64,000 bases of DNA from Thermothelomyces thermophilus ATCC 42464 (GCF_000226095.1 NC_016477.1:3596001-3660000); one strand, 5' to 3'. Numbered from the stretch's first letter, positions 1 through 13,439 are shown. Notes: a model not told the origin generated them from the sequence alone. Numbers and translations are program-made.

Positions 1-1667
1 GCAGGTATCGTAAACGTTTGTATATCCTTATAGAATATATTTACTATATATAGTAGAAGGTCCTAGATGTAAGCGTTACCTACCATAAGAGAGGATACTA
101 AGGATCTTTAGTACTTAAGAGCTAGCTACCTTGGACTAGAAGCGTTAAAAGCGCTTATTAATAACGCTAGAAACGTCTATATCAAGGGGATAGTATATAT
201 TAAATATAAGAGCTATACTTATACTTATATAAGTAAGGTTATCTCCAGGAAAACACTACCTAAGTGGAAGTTAGCACGCCCGTTCTAGCAAGTAGCCTAG
301 GATCTGTTCGACTATCCTAAAGCGATTAATAGATTACGATAGCTGCTTATAATTATTAACAAGTATAATAGGAAGCTCTTCCCTTTCCTCCTAATAACGA
401 AGTCGCTAGACCAGATTATAGGAGTCATCTAGAATTTCGAGAGCTAGGTAAGACGCTAATATAGGCTCGCTATCTATAAGATTAAATAGGATAACGATAC
501 TATGACGATTAGTTTAGTAAGGCGCGTACTAATATACTACTAGACTTAGGCTATAGAAAGTGGTATTGATCTTAAACTCTTACCTTTGTATACCTATAAG
601 CCTAACAGACTAATAGAACAAGTAGGGTAAGAACTAATCTTACACTTAATTAAGATACTTAATAGCACGAATCTACCTATAAAGCTCTAGTTAGAAAGTA
701 TATAAGTAGTGGTATACTCATACGTAATAAGCCTAAGCTATACTTACTCGTTTAAAACTCCTAATAAGGTACTCTATAGCTAGTTTAAATAGTATTTTCG
801 CCAGTATAAACCTAGCTTAACAATTATATTAATTAGTAACTTATACCTAGACTAGAGTAGTATCTTTATATATAAATACTAGGTATATATTCTCTATAAG
901 AATAGGGAAGCTAAGTAGTATATAAAGGACTTTAAGGTACTACTATATAGGCTAATAAGGTATCTTATAGGATATCGCGCTTCTAATATCTATTATATTT
1001 AGATACCTAAGCTTAACAAGGTCATTATAACTTATAATGTTCGCTTTAATAAGAAGACTTTCTACCGTCTAGGTAAAGAGTAGCTAATAGAGTTACTACT
1101 AGTGGTAGCAAGCTAGGAAGTCAATTAGTTTAATCTTAGCAAAGATTCCTAGGATAGCAATTTTCTCTAGGAAGCGTTATAATAGACCTAATAACTAGTA
1201 GAAGACTCTATTATAATAGCTTAGCTACCTTTATTATAAAAGAGTTTAATAGTAGATTAACCTTTCTAATAGGGTCAAGACTTAGAGGTAAGGGAGCTCT
1301 CTAATATATAGCCTATAAGTAAGGAATTAGTTCTAAAGACTCTTATAGCAGAAATATAAGTAATAGACAAATTTACTAAATAGATAAAGAGCTTTAGAGG
1401 ACTCTTAACCCCTAAATATATACCTAAGCCCTTGGTAACTTGCCTTATACTAGCTAGTAAAGGGGATATCTACTAGGAAGTAGGAGGGTTTAAATTAGGG
1501 CCTTCCTAGTTACTAGCTAGCTAACTAGATGCTAGGGAGAGTAGAGGAGCTGCTAAATCTAGCAGAGGAATACCTTCTATAGAAGAATCTAGTACATACG
1601 ACGAGTAGACAGAAGAGCTAGGAGCTAAAGATGGTACTACCGATATATCGTACCTAGCTAGGCTAGA
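1..1667 (+). mobile_element. Ty1/copia retrotransposon, first fragment (integrase region), RIP-decayed
   Basis: One plus-strand frame, interrupted only by TAG/TAA stops explainable as CAG, TGG or CAA changed by RIP, reads as a copia integrase core and its C-terminal connector. At about 280-560 it reads as an F-D-Y-P-K-A block, then L-L-I-I-I-x-K-Y, then N-D-N-D-T. At about 590-660 comes the Y-x-P-N-x-L-I-E stretch around the catalytic Glu, and at about 860-980 an R-A-Y-like and G-Y-R-A-S stretch typical of the copia connector. The 5' part (LTR, gag, protease) lies outside the window. The element is cut at 1667 by gypsy element A and resumes after 9159. Family assignment is by eye and fairly secure; no functional product is possible. 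Confidence 0.75.
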
Positions 1668-2086
1668 TATCACGGAAATATACATGCAGATGCCGCCTAA
1701 GCCACTAGCACAAATAGGCCAATCAAGTCAAAGGAACGAAAGGACCAATTACAGCATAGGAAGCATAGTGATCACTACGCTCACCAGTGATCAAGGTAAT
1801 CACCACCATACGATCACTCATAATCACCATAATCAGGAATAATCACTAGGATTATATATATATATAGATAGTCACTCGTTATAATAGACTCTAGGAGTTT
1901 ACCAGTAATAACAATCATAATCACAGTACTTATACCAAGTATTGCTAATTACTATAAGAGACAACTCTAAGTATTGTTATAAACCCTTTAGCTTTACCAA
2001 ATCCCTTAGACGACCTGCCTACTTGTCCCGCTTTACCTACCTCCATCTAGACCCTTTTAGAAGCAGTCTAAGTTAGGTTCGTTACA
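1668..2086 (+). repeat. 5' LTR of gypsy element A
   Basis: 419 bp, mutated terminus TATCACGG (TGTCACGG in B) to GTTCGTTACA. The U3 part carries several GATCAC/GTGATC words, a TATATATA run near 1850-1862 and the putative self-primer segment at 1904-1914. It matches 8741-9159 in length. Confidence 0.93.
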
Positions 2087-2113
2087 CGTTATTACTACTC
2101 CCTTTGTTCTATT

Positions 2114-5100
2114 ATAGTTCAGAACGGAAGAGACTTTGACCTCGACATCGATATAGCTACTAATATCATAGCCGAACAGCTGCTTACTTAGCTTGGTCAA
2201 CTCTAGTAACGGATTTAGGAGTTAGACCAGAGAGACAAGGCTACTTAAGCTCGAATCAAGGAACTCGAGAACCGCGAAAAGTACTCGTAGAAGCTAGTTA
2301 ATAAGGCCTATACTAAAATCAAGGCACTCGAGGGCGCCAAAGCGAAGCGCATCAAGATCGAACTACCTAGCAAATACAGAGGAACTAAGGAAGATCTTAT
2401 AGGATTCCTAATAAACCTCTAATCCTACTTCTAGCTTAATAATAATAAGTTTCTAGACGATAAAGCCAAAGTCCTCTATATAGCTACAAGACTAGAGGGC
2501 AAGGCACTTAGATAGTTCGAGCCTATATAGAATGACTACCTTACTAAGGAAGACAAAGACGACCAAGATACATTTATATAGGCAGTTTTCCGATCTTACG
2601 ACCGTTTCGAAGAAGAGCTTTAGAAGGTTTTTAGCGATAAGGACAAGAAGATTCATATATAAGAAAGACTCGCTAATCTCTGACAGATCAAGTTAGTAGC
2701 CTCTTATACTATATAGTTTAGACAAGACATACTTAAGTCTTAGCTTAACGACAAGGTATTAATATAATTATTCTATAATAGCTTAAAGGAAAAGGTTAAG
2801 GACAAGCTATATAAGTACAATCGGCCTAAGACTCTAGATGAATACATCGTATAGGCTATTAGGATCGATAATTAACTCTATATACGAGAGCAGTAGAAAT
2901 AAGGTCGAATGAATAGAACTATAGTTAAGGCTAATAACAAGAAAAAGCGAGCGTATATTAGTACCTTATATAAGATGTATCCTAGAGCTATAGATATAGA
3001 TATAACGTAGAAACAGGACTAGAAGAAGACGACCAAAGACAAGTCTAATGTTACCTACTATAACTATAGAAAGAAAGGGCACTACAAGCAAGAATGTTAA
3101 AGCCTAAAGAAAGAGTAGAAGATAATCCCTAGAAAGGAAATTATAACTATCAACGAAACTACTAAGGACGTCATCAAAGTAGTAGCTATAAGTTACAAAG
3201 ACAAGGATAGTAATATAGATAGTCTTGGACATGATAATAATGGTAAAGATGAACAAGCACTATACTCCGAACTAGTCACTATAGACCTAGAGATAGGTCT
3301 TACCAAATAGGACATGGCAGGAGAGTATACACCACTAGTTTCGGTTCTCCTAGCCTTAAGGCAGTAAGGTTTTATAGTTATATAGAGGCAGGATAGATCG
3401 TAGACAACTAATACCTAAGGAATCGAAAGACCTAGACCTAATATTCTATTCCTCTAGGAACAAATCGAATAGTATTGTAACGAAGTTTTTCGGCTCAATA
3501 TAGAACTACGCAAATGGGATAGACGCTTGATTCGACTCGCCTATTAGAGCGATAGAATGAGGGACAAAATAAGGGAACTCCGACATATCGTGGAAACTAT
3601 CAAAGGAGAACAGCCTATAATATATGATAGGCCTGATAGCTATACCAAGTATCTTAATAGCTAGCAACTTAGCAATGACATGCAGAACCTAGAATACTAG
3701 TTTATATACACGAACCGTAGAAAAGACGAGCGTATATAGGAAAGCTACTAGAAGAAATACTCCTATATTAGCATTAGAGTACCTATAGTCTACATACAAT
3801 AGGAAGGATTTGGGAAAGAATTCTAATACCTCCTAGGCAATGCCATATGACTGCACCCTCGACACAAGGTACATATACAAGTGCCCTGGTTCTAGTATAT
3901 GGTATACGAATGCTGATACTACTTCCACGACAAATTCGAAAACAACTACTGGCCGACCCGATAGGGGAATGAGGACAGAAGCTTACGCCCCGTAGAATAG
4001 GTCTATAATGTAGGAAACAGAGCGGCCGAATTACTCTAGAAGATCGAAGCCTACGATCTAGAAAGCGTTACAATAGTTCTAAGACGAGCCTGGCCTAGGT
4101 ACTGTAGAATAGGACGAGACATGTAGGACTCGTGTTAGAGTAACGATTACCTCTATTATATAGATAAAAAGAAATCGCGAATTCGGGAGCTTTAGACAAA
4201 GCTATAATACATACGATAGAAAGTAGAACGGACCTAATAGTAGGAAGCTATAAGTACTCAATGGCTTATAGAAATGAGTATAATTGACAAAGCTGCTATT
4301 AGCTAAATAACCGAAGAGGTTAGTACTAACCTAGGAAACGGGTCAGGGCCCTTCGAGGGGCCTAGAAACTATTAACGCCTGTATAGCGGCGAGCGGTAGC
4401 ATAGTATAGGAGGGATTAGCATAAGAAACCACTATATCGAGACCTCCTAGCAGAAATATAGGAAATTGCTACAATCTTTAGACGACGGTAGCAAGATAAG
4501 TGATTATAGATAATAGTATAGTAGAAATAGCACGAAATACTCGTACTAGTGGATAGTAGAGTAGAGATAAATCTAATTTCGCCGACACTTGTAAATTAGC
4601 TATAGATACTCTAGAGAATGAAGCAGAAGTATAGCATAGTCAAAGGGCTATTTCCGACATAATAGGTATATAGGGAGACCGAACCAATTAATATTACTAT
4701 AGTAGGGAAGACTATAGTAATTATATTTAGCATTATAGATATAGATAATAACAAAGATATAATATTAGGGTTACTATAGCATGAAGACTACAACCCGGAC
4801 ATTAGCTAGAAGAATGGTAGCTACCTACGACCCCGAATAGAGTTATATTCGACTAGCAAGATAGGGAGCGTGTAAGGATCGCAAGCAGACGATGCTCAAG
4901 GGAAGGCATATCCTATAGATCTACTATAAGAGATAGATAGTAGTAAGCAGACCACTACAGACTCTAGAAGAGGCGGTATAATGATATCGATATCACGATA
5001 GGAGGAACGAGCTAAATCGCCGATAGCTATTCTCTCCGTTAACGAATATAGAGCACTATAATTAGAGTAGTAGGTTAAGACAGGAGAAATTGCTAGCATC

Positions 5101-8060
5101 GCCATAGACAGAACCAAGTTCGTATACTACTAGAAAACCGAGAGACAAGACAAGACTAGGGAAGTACCGAAGGAATATAAAGGATACCTAGCATTTAAAC
5201 CGAAACATCTAGAAGGACTATTAGAACACGGCCTATAGGATTACGAGATCAAGCTTAAGGAAGGAACACGACTAAAGTTCTTCAAGATCTACTATACGAG
5301 CCAGATATAGAACGAAGAACTTAAGCGATATTTAAAGGAAAACCTTTAAAGAGGATATATCTGCCTGTTAACATCGCTAGTAGGCTACCTAATCCTGTTT
5401 GTGCCTAAGAAAGATAGAAAGCTATAGTTATATGTTGACTATCGGCAACTTAATAAATAGACTATGAAAAACCGATACCCGTTACTACTAATCTTACGGC
5501 TCCGAGATCAGTTAGCAGGAGCCTAATATTTTATATATCTTGACTTGCCATCGGCCTATAACTATATATAGATCAAAGAAGGCGACGAGTAGAAAACGGC
5601 CTTTAGGATACCCTATAGCTACTACGAGTACCTCGTTATGCCATTCGGACTTATAAATGCGCCAGCAATGTTTTAAGCCCTGATCGATCAAGCTATCCGA
5701 CCCTTTCTTAACAAATTCGTAGTATGTTATCTCGACGATATACTTATCTTCTCTAAGACGATAGACAAACACTAGAAGTATGTAAAAGTAGTACTAGACG
5801 TACTATATATGTATAAGTTATTAGTTAATAAGGAAAAGAGCGAATTCTATATTAGAAAGATAGTCTTTTTAGGATACAAAATATTCCTAGGATAAATCTA
5901 GATAGAACCTTTAAAGATTAAAGCTATTAAGAATTAGCTACGACCAACGTTAGTTACAGAAGTACAAAGCTTCATCAGATTTACAAACTTCTACCAGATA
6001 TTTATTAGGAACTTTGGAGCGATCATATGACCTTTATATAAACTTACTAGGAAGAACGCTAAATTCCAATAGGAAGAGTAATATAAGCAAGCATTTATAT
6101 AGATCTATAATACCATTACTAAAGATCTAGTACTAGTACTGCCGGACCCTAAGAAGCCATTTAAGGTAGAAATAGACGCTTTAGACTACACTATTGGAGG
6201 ACAATTAGGATAACGAGACAGACAAGGAAAGCTATATCCTATAGCCTTCTTTTTAAAGAAGCTCGATAGACTATGTCTTAATTATCTGATCTATAACAAG
6301 GAACTACTTACAATTATTAAAGCTTTTAAGGAATAGCGACTATACCTTAGTAGCACAATTAAACCAGTATAAGTATATATAGATTATAAGAATTTATAAT
6401 ACTTTACGACGACAAAGGAGCTTAATAGACGACAAATATAATAGGCAGAATTCCTCGCGGAATTTAACTTTAAGATCTGCTACAAGAAGGGCAAAGAGAA
6501 CGTACAAGCGGATATCTTAAGTCAACGAACGGATCATATGGAAGGACAAATAGGAACGATACTACCATTGTTTAAGGAACAGACAGACAGAACGCTATAT
6601 TACGAAATACAGACACCTATAGAAGATAATCTACTCGACTTGTTCCTAGAATACTATATAATCTTTCGAGAAGAAAGGATTAACAAGGCATAGTATCAAG
6701 CAGCACCTAGACTACTAGTACCTAATAGAGTGGAAGAAAGAGATAGAAAACTCTAGTACCGAGGCAAAGCGTAGCTCTATAATAAAGATCAATAGCTGTG
6801 AATGATCTGAGAACTCTACGAGTCAAAACTCGGAGGATACAAAGGAGTTACAAAGACTATCGTATAAGTTAAGAAATATTATGACTTTCTATAGTTAATG
6901 GCACAGGTTAAGGAAGTCGTATAGAACTATGACATCTGTAATCGAAGCAAAATGGTATGATATAAGCTATATAGGCTACTTTAGCCACTACTAACAGTTA
7001 ACAAACTATAGAGTTTAGTTACGATAGACTTTATTATAAAGTTATTAGAATCTAAGGACATAGCTATAAGAGTGACCTACGATAGTATTCTTACTATAGT
7101 AGATTGCCTAACCAAGTAAGCATACTTCTTTCCCTATAAGGAGTCCTAGATAGCAGAACAGTTAGCAAATATAATCTATCGGCAAGTTACATTAGTATAT
7201 GCTTAGCCGTAAGAATAGATTACCGACAGAGACACCAAGTTCGTATCGAAGTTTTAGCAAGCGTTAATACAACGATTAGGCATCAATAGCAAGCTGTTAA
7301 CGGCATATTACCTACAGACTAATAGACAAACGGAGCGATTAAACTAAGTTATTAAGCAGTACCTCTGCTCTTACGTCAACTACTAGCAAAACGACTAGGT
7401 TATACTATTGCTAATAGCATAACTTGCTTATAATACGACGCCAACGGAAACGACCAAAGTCACACCGTTCTTCACGAACTATAGATATAAAGCAGACCTT
7501 AGGCAAGGACCAGAGGTCATAGTGCCAAGAGCAGTAGTCAAAGCAGAACAGATGTACACGCTATATAAGAAGCTTAAAAAGGAACTCGAGTTTGTCAGAA
7601 CTAGAATGAAGAACTACTACGACAAATATAGGCTTGAGGGACCTTGCCTAGAGAGGGGAGACAAAGTCTACCTAATTATACGAAACCTACAAACCAAACG
7701 ACTAAGTATAAAGCTAGACTTTAAAAAGGTTAGACCCTTTATTATCAAAGAAAGAATTTCGACATCTAACTACTAACTATCGTTACTATCATCTATACGA
7801 CTATAGATAGATGTTTTTCATATTTCACTTCTCGAACCAGCACCAAAGAACGCTAAGGTTACTACGTATATCGAAGCAGAGGACAAAGAGGAAGAATAGG
7901 ACGTTAAAGAAATTCTAGATTTATATATCATTAATAGGGAACTATAGTACCTAGTCAAATAGCTTAATTTCGGACTAGAAGACAACTTATAAGAACCTAT
8001 TAAGAATTTAAACTGCCCTAAGAAACTAGAATAGTTCTATCGGCAGAACCCGGATCAGCC
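2114..8060 (+). pseudogene. gag-pol of gypsy A, RIP-degraded
   Basis: Aligned with the better preserved B copy, this region carries a coiled gag N-terminus, a gag core, a zinc knuckle near 3050-3100 whose cysteine codons are TAC/TAT, a long extra segment, protease, RT with the intact Y-L-D-D box at 5728-5739, RNase H around 6150-6530, integrase around 6790-7500 and a chromodomain at about 7870-8050. The presumed start codon at 2114 is ATA rather than ATG, a RIP change. An 84-codon open piece remains at 7522-7776 (integrase C-terminus) but is not a gene. No active product is expected. Confidence 0.85.
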
Positions 8061-8089
8061 AAAGGCAAATCTAGGACAGAACCGAAAAT

Positions 8090-8640
8090 AGCACCCTAGT
8101 TAATAATATCGACGCTACCATTAAGCTATATAACGGCCCCCGATTCCTGCTATTCTACTGCCTCTAATTCGTCTAGACTCGACAAACCCTATATAACTAT
8201 ATCTACCCCCTTCTCTATTAGGAACTCTCGTTACTTACGGACCTAAGTTAGACAGGCTAACGCCTTGGAAGCTTTACATTAATATTCTCATAGCAAGGCT
8301 TTGGCCTCTTTCTCTTCAGCCTTTAAATAACGTTACTTACGTATAATATGATCTACTACATTATAATTAGAGATATGCTCTTATAAGGAAATAGGAACTT
8401 ACAAGAAGAAACTAGAACGCTAGAACCATCGTAAGCACGACCCCGACGTATATAAGCCTCGTAGTAACGAGATTTTTCAATCATCTTATATACTCGGTTA
8501 TACTCTATACAATGAGAACATACTATTACTACGAACCCGTAATCGGAAATAAACTAAGCTAAACGCTTATAACGAATAGATACTAGGGATCTATACACGT
8601 TAGATAGTATAACTGATAGTATGAAGGGTAATAAGAGGCT
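8090..8640 (-). pseudogene. antisense accessory frame of gypsy A (coiled coil), decayed
   Basis: Between the chromodomain and the 3' LTR, the strand opposite to the element carries the same decayed frame seen better in B, C and D: a Cys-containing N-terminal part, then a charged coiled coil ending in an L-D-K-L-E-A-V-E-like stretch. Stops are RIP-type. Limits are approximate. Confidence 0.5.
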
Positions 8641-8740
8641 AAAGGAGAAGAATACGTATAAGGAACGCAAGGGATATTGGCACTATTTAAGACAGCCTAA
8701 AGAGGGCTTTCGGGTCGAAAGCCTTAGAGGGAGGGCATCG

Positions 8741-9159
8741 TATCATAGAAATATACATATAGATGCTGCCTAAGCCACTAGTACAAATAGGCTAATCAAG
8801 TCGAAGGAACGAAAGGACCAATTATAGCATAGGAAGCATAGTGATCACTACGCTCACCAGTAATCAGGGTGATCACCACCATGCGATCACTCACGATCAC
8901 TATAATTAGGAATAATCACTAGGATTATATATACATATAGATAGTCACTCGTTATAGTAGACTCTGGGAGTTCACCAGTAGTAACAATCACAATTATAGT
9001 ACTTATACCAAGTATTGCTGATTACTATGAGAGATAACTCTAAGTGTTGTTGTGAACCCTTTGGCTTCACCGAATCCCTCAGACGACCTGCCTGCTTGTC
9101 CTGCTTCACCTACCTCTGTCTGGACCCTTTTAGAAGCAGTCTGAGTTAGGTTCGTCACA
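8741..9159 (+). repeat. 3' LTR of gypsy element A
   Basis: 419 bp, preceded by the purine-rich GAGGGAGGGCAT tract (polypurine tract) and ending TTCGTCACA. The next five bases, CTAGA, repeat those before the 5' LTR. Confidence 0.93.
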
Positions 9160-10016
9160 CTAGAGGAGTAGAGCGTTAAGCAAAGTCCGGATTAGCTAAC
9201 GTATCCTCTAGAAGATAGAAGCAAAGAAGAAGCTATTTAGTAACCTCTTATAAGGAGAGGCAGAGGTAAGAGGAGGGCTTATAAGCCTAGGGACCCTATT
9301 TGGTTAAGTAAAAGGCTATAAAATAAAGAGAGGGTTAATTATTACTACTCCTTCATCTATATAACTAAGGAACTCTAGCGATAGTTCTATAAGACTTACC
9401 TACCTAATTAATAGGAGGCTTACTTAGAGAACTAGAGTATATAAACGGTATATATAGTATTTGTTACCACTATATAATAGAAAGATACTATATACCTTAG
9501 AGTAGCTCTAAATAAGCTATATTAGTATATTAACAATCTTACTTACGTTTTTACTAATTAGCGAGACCTATATAATCACCTATTGGAATAATAGTTTAAA
9601 GATATAGCTTATAAGGAGATATATAACTTAGAGAGTAAGGGAATATAGAGAATTATACTATATAAGCGGGTAAAAGCGTGACCTATCCTATTAAAATAGG
9701 TCTTCGTATATAAGTTCAATAAGGACGGTTTCTTAGAGAAGTATAAGGCAAGGATCTATATATAAGGAGATCTATAAGATATTAGCTTAATAGAAAGTAT
9801 ATATATAGCTACTCTAGTAGTGTAGTTATTCTATATAATGATAGCGATCGCTATATACTTTGACTTAGAAGTTAAGTAGTTCGATATAGTATAAGCGTTC
9901 CTTAACGCTAAACGACCGGAAGACGATTCTATCGTCTACGAATTACTAGAAGGATTTAAGTAGCTAAGGAAATATATAGAGTTACGAAGAGCTCTATATA
10001 GCTTAAGAGACTTGCT
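9160..10016 (+). mobile_element. Ty1/copia retrotransposon, second fragment (RT N-terminal half)
   Basis: This continues the copia frame after gypsy A. It reads as the start of a copia RT: V-F-V-Y-K-F-N-K-D-G then Y-K-A-R-I-Y near 9700-9750, F-D-L-E-V-K near 9860, and the R-R-A-L-Y-S-L-R block near 9985-10010 that normally leads to Y-G-L-K-Q. It is cut at 10016 by gypsy D and resumes at 25103 with the next residues of the same domain. The matching halves confirm the insertion. RIP stops throughout. Confidence 0.8.
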
Positions 10017-10462
10017 TGTGAAAAACCCAACTCAGACTTTTTCTAAAAGGGTTTAGACAAAGGTAGATTGAGTAGGACAAGCAGGCAGGTCGTCTAAGGG
10101 ATTCGGTAAAGCCAAAGGGTTTACAACAACACTAGAGTTGTCTCTCATAGTAATCAGCAATGCTTAGTATAAGTACTATAATTGTAATTGTTACCACTAG
10201 TAAACTCTTAGAGTTTACCTAACGAGTGACTAGCTAGCTATATATATATAATTGTCTATCCCTCTTTAATAGTTATTACTAGTACTATTTCTCCTTTCAC
10301 TCTGTAATTCTGCGTTGTTGACAGTGACATGTTATTATTAATAGTGAAGACCTTAGTCTTGGCGGTGATAATCTTCTAATTAGTCTATCAAGTGATTGGC
10401 TATCGGAATATCCCACATCTTGGCTATAGCCTGCTAGGCTATCTATATGCTTATCTATAATA
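10017..10462 (-). repeat. 3' LTR of gypsy element D
   Basis: 446 bp, the same length as 24657-25102. The U5-side half (starting TGTGAAAAACCC on the plus strand) is shared with the A, B and C LTRs. The U3 half is unrelated to theirs, so D is a distinct LTR subfamily. Confidence 0.92.
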
Positions 10463-10588
10463 TAATACCCCTCCTTTAAGGCTTTCGACCTAAAAGCCCT
10501 CTTAGGCTGTTTCAAATAGTGCTAATATCCTTTGCTTATAAGTACTATATTCTTCCTATTTCTGCGTTATAGTCGCTATATTAATAAA

Positions 10589-11210
10589 ATGCCGATAGAG
10601 AAATGGAAGTCGCTTTCTATACGTTACTATACTTCCCTTGCTTAGAATATCGCTAAGAATGGTTTTGTCGTTATACCTTGCTCTTAGTACGCGTTACAAG
10701 GCCTTGTCTGTAAAATGATCGTGTATATAAAGCGTTATAAGGCCTATATTTGTCGAGGTCGTTCTTATAATGGCTCTAGCATCCCGCTTTCTTCCTATAA
10801 GCTTATCTCCCTTTTTTTTTTTAAGTATAATTCCTAATATTTATTCTAGTAGATCGTATTCTCTGGGAGCAACGTCATATTAAAGATGCTAAACGTTATA
10901 CTAAACTTAAGTTAGATAAATCCTAACGCCGTCTAGAAGAAGCCTAGCGTAAGTTATCTAAAAAGCTTATACGGCTCTAGCGTCTTCGTTAGCAGAAGGA
11001 GTTTTTAGTGAAGAAAGGTACCGATATAGTAACGCGTAGTTCATCGACCTTAGACAAGTTAGAGGCAGTTAAGCGGTAAGAGTGGCAAGAGGCGCCTACT
11101 ATGCCCTCGTTAGGGATTAATGATACTATCGATGCTATCGACTAGGGCGTCGTCTTTAGTTCTATCCTAGGTTTTCCTTTAGTCGATCCAGGTTCTGCTA
11201 GTAGAACTGT
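10589..11210 (+). pseudogene. antisense accessory frame of gypsy D (Cys motif plus coiled coil)
   Basis: On the strand opposite to element D an ATG at 10589 opens a frame with only RIP-type interruptions. The first about 65 codons contain spaced Cys (or Tyr from TGC to TAC) in a C-x2-Y/C, K-x-Y-K-A-Y, R-G-R-S-Y pattern resembling a short zinc-cluster-like module. A poly-T run near 10809-10820 disturbs the frame. Then a charged helix with L-x2-L-R-x-Q-K-E-F-L leads to a D-K-L-E-A-V-like motif and an acidic tail. The 3' end overlaps the pol end tail to tail. Function unknown. Confidence 0.55.
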
Positions 11211-12952
11211 TCTAATTTCTTACGGCAGTTTAGGTTCTTGATAGGTTCCTATAAGTTATCTTCTAGTCTAAAATCAAGCTATTTAACTAGATACTATAGT
11301 TCCCTATTAATAGTATATAAATCTAGAATTTCTTTGATATCCTATTCTTTCTCTTTGTCCTTTACTTCAATATATATAGCAACCTTAGCATTCTTTGGTA
11401 CTAGTTCGAGAAGTGAAATATGAAAAACATCTATCTATAGTTATATAGATAACGGTAACGATAGTTAGTAGTTAGATGTCAAAATTCGTTCTTTAATAAC
11501 GAAAGATCCGACCTTTTTAAAGTCTAGCTTTATATTTGGTCGTTTGGTTTATAAGTTTTATACGATTAGATAGACTTTGTCTCCTTTCTCTAGGTAAGGT
11601 CCCTCGAGCCTATATTTATTATAGTAGTTCTTTATTCTAGTCTTGACAAACTCAAGTTCCTTTTTAAGCTTTTTATATAATATGTATATTTGTTCCGCTT
11701 TGACTGCTGCTTTCGGTATTATAACCTCTAGTTCTTACCTAAGGTTTACTTTATATCTATAGTTCGCGAAGAACGGTATAACTTTAGTCGTTTCCGTTGG
11801 CGTCGTATTATAAGCGAGTTATACTATTAGTAACAGCATGACCTAGTCGTTTTACTAGTAGTTGACATAAAAGCAGAGGTACTACTTAACAACTTAGTTT
11901 AGTCGCTCTGTTTGTCTATTAGTCTGTAGGTAATATGCCGTTAACAGCTTGCTATTAACGCCTAATCGTTACATTAATGCTTACCAGAACTTCGACGCGA
12001 ACTTGGTGTCTCTGTCGGTGATCTATTCTCGCGGCCAAGCATATACTAATGTAACTTGCTAATAGATTATATCTACTAACTGTTTAGCTATCTAGGACTC
12101 CTTATAGGGAAAGAAGTATACCTATTTAGTTAGGCAATCTACTATAGTAAGAATACTATCATAGATTACTCCTATAGCCATATCCTTAGATTCTAGTAGC
12201 TTTGTAATAAAGTATATTATAACGAAACTCTATAGTTTATTAGCTATTAGCAGTAGCTAAAGTAGCCTATATAGCTTATATCGTACCATTTTACTTTAAT
12301 TACAAATGTCATAGTTTCGTACAACTTCCTTAACTCGTGCCGTTAACTATAGAAAGTCGTAGTGTTTCCTAACTTATATAATAGTCTTCGTAACTCCTTT
12401 ATATCCTCCGAGTTTTGACTTATAGAGTTCTCGAATCATTTATAGCTATTGATCCCTATTATAGATATATACTTTGCCTTAGTACTAGAGTTTTCTATCT
12501 CTTTCTTCTACTCCGTTAGGTACTACTAGTCTAGGTACTACTTGATACTATGTCTTATTAATCCTTTCTTCTCGAAAGATTATATAATATTCTAGGAACG
12601 AGTTAAGTAGATTATCTTCTACGGGTGTCTGTGTTTTATAATATAGCGTTCCGTCTGTTCGTTCCTTAAATAATAGTAATGTTGTTTCCGTTTGTCCTTC
12701 TGTATAATCTGTTTATCGGCTTAAGATATCTGCTCGTATATTCTCTTTGCCCTTCTTATAGCAGATCTTAAAGTTAAATTCCACAAGGAAATCTGCCTAT
12801 CGTATTTGTTATCCGTTAAGCTCCTTTATTATTATAAAATATTATAAGTTCTTACAGTCCATATATACTTATACCGGTTTAATTGTACTACTAAGGTATA
12901 ATCACTATTCTTTAAAAGCTTCGACAATTGTAAGTAGTTCCTTGTCGTAGAT
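11187..12952 (-). pseudogene. gypsy D pol C-terminal part (chromodomain, integrase), decayed
   Basis: Reverse strand. A chromodomain lies near 11,215-11,420, then the integrase core and the zinc-binding H2C2 region up to about 12,600, then the end of RNase H. RIP-type stops throughout. The frame continues in the arm at 20444. Confidence 0.8.
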
Positions 12953-13371
12953 TATAATAAACCCAACTCAGACTTCTTCTAAAAGGGTCCAGACAGAGGT
13001 AAGTAAAGCAAGACAAGTAAGCAGGTCGTCTAAGGGATTCGGTAAAGCCAAAGGGTTCATAACAACACTTAGAGTTGTCTCTTATAGTAATTAGCAATAC
13101 TTGGTATAAGTACTATGATTGTGATTATTACTACTGGTAAACTCCTAGAGTCCACTATAACGAGTGACTATCTACATATATATATAATCCTAGTGATCAT
13201 TCCTAATCACGGTGATCGTAAGTAATCGTATAGTAGTAATCACCCTAATCACTAGTGAGCGTAATGATCACTGTGCTTCCTATACTATAATTGGTCCTTT
13301 CGTTCCTTCGACTTGATTAGCCTATTCGTGCTAATGGCTCAGGCGGCATCTGTATATATATTTCCGTGACA
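12953..13371 (-). repeat. 3' LTR of gypsy element C
   Basis: 419 bp, starting TATAATAAACCC (RIP form of TGTAACGAACCC) and ending TTTCCGTGACA on the plus strand. It is followed by the inverted polypurine tract ATGCCCTCC. Confidence 0.93.
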
Positions 13372-13439
13372 CGATGCCCTCCTTCCGAGGCTTTCGACCC
13401 GAAAGCCCTCTTTAGGCCGTCTCAAATAGCGCCAACATC

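Larger units (their letters stand above)
1668..9159 (+). mobile_element. Ty3/gypsy chromodomain retrotransposon A, full length, RIP-inactivated
   Basis: The element runs from LTR 1668-2086 to LTR 8741-9159 (419 bp each) and is flanked by the 5-bp duplication CTAGA (1663-1667 and 9160-9164). The interior is 6,654 bp. In order on the plus strand: PBS region at 2087, gag, an extra gag-frame segment, protease, RT, RNase H, integrase and a chromodomain, followed by a 3' region with an antisense frame and a purine tract. It interrupts the copia element. RIP is heavy: nearly every CAG or TGG codon is TAG. Confidence 0.95.
10017..12952 (-). mobile_element. Gypsy element D, 3' arm (interrupted by C)
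   Basis: Contains the 3' LTR, the antisense frame, and the pol C-terminal part (chromodomain, integrase, part of RNase H) of a minus-strand Ty3/gypsy element. The element continues at 20444 after insertion of C with duplication TAGAT (12948-12952 and 20444-20448). The outer duplication of D is TTGCT (10012-10016 and 25103-25107). Confidence 0.93.

Noticed and set aside
4896-5117. Recurring about 70-codon frame with M-A-I-L-A-I-S-P (also 17012, 21632, 30730, 34183)
   Set aside because: Antisense of the protease-RT linker in each gypsy copy; repeated by element copying, with no independent support.
8820-8940. GATCAC word cluster as a CRISPR-like array
   Set aside because: Units are too short and irregular, there are no equal spacers, and the setting is a fungal LTR.
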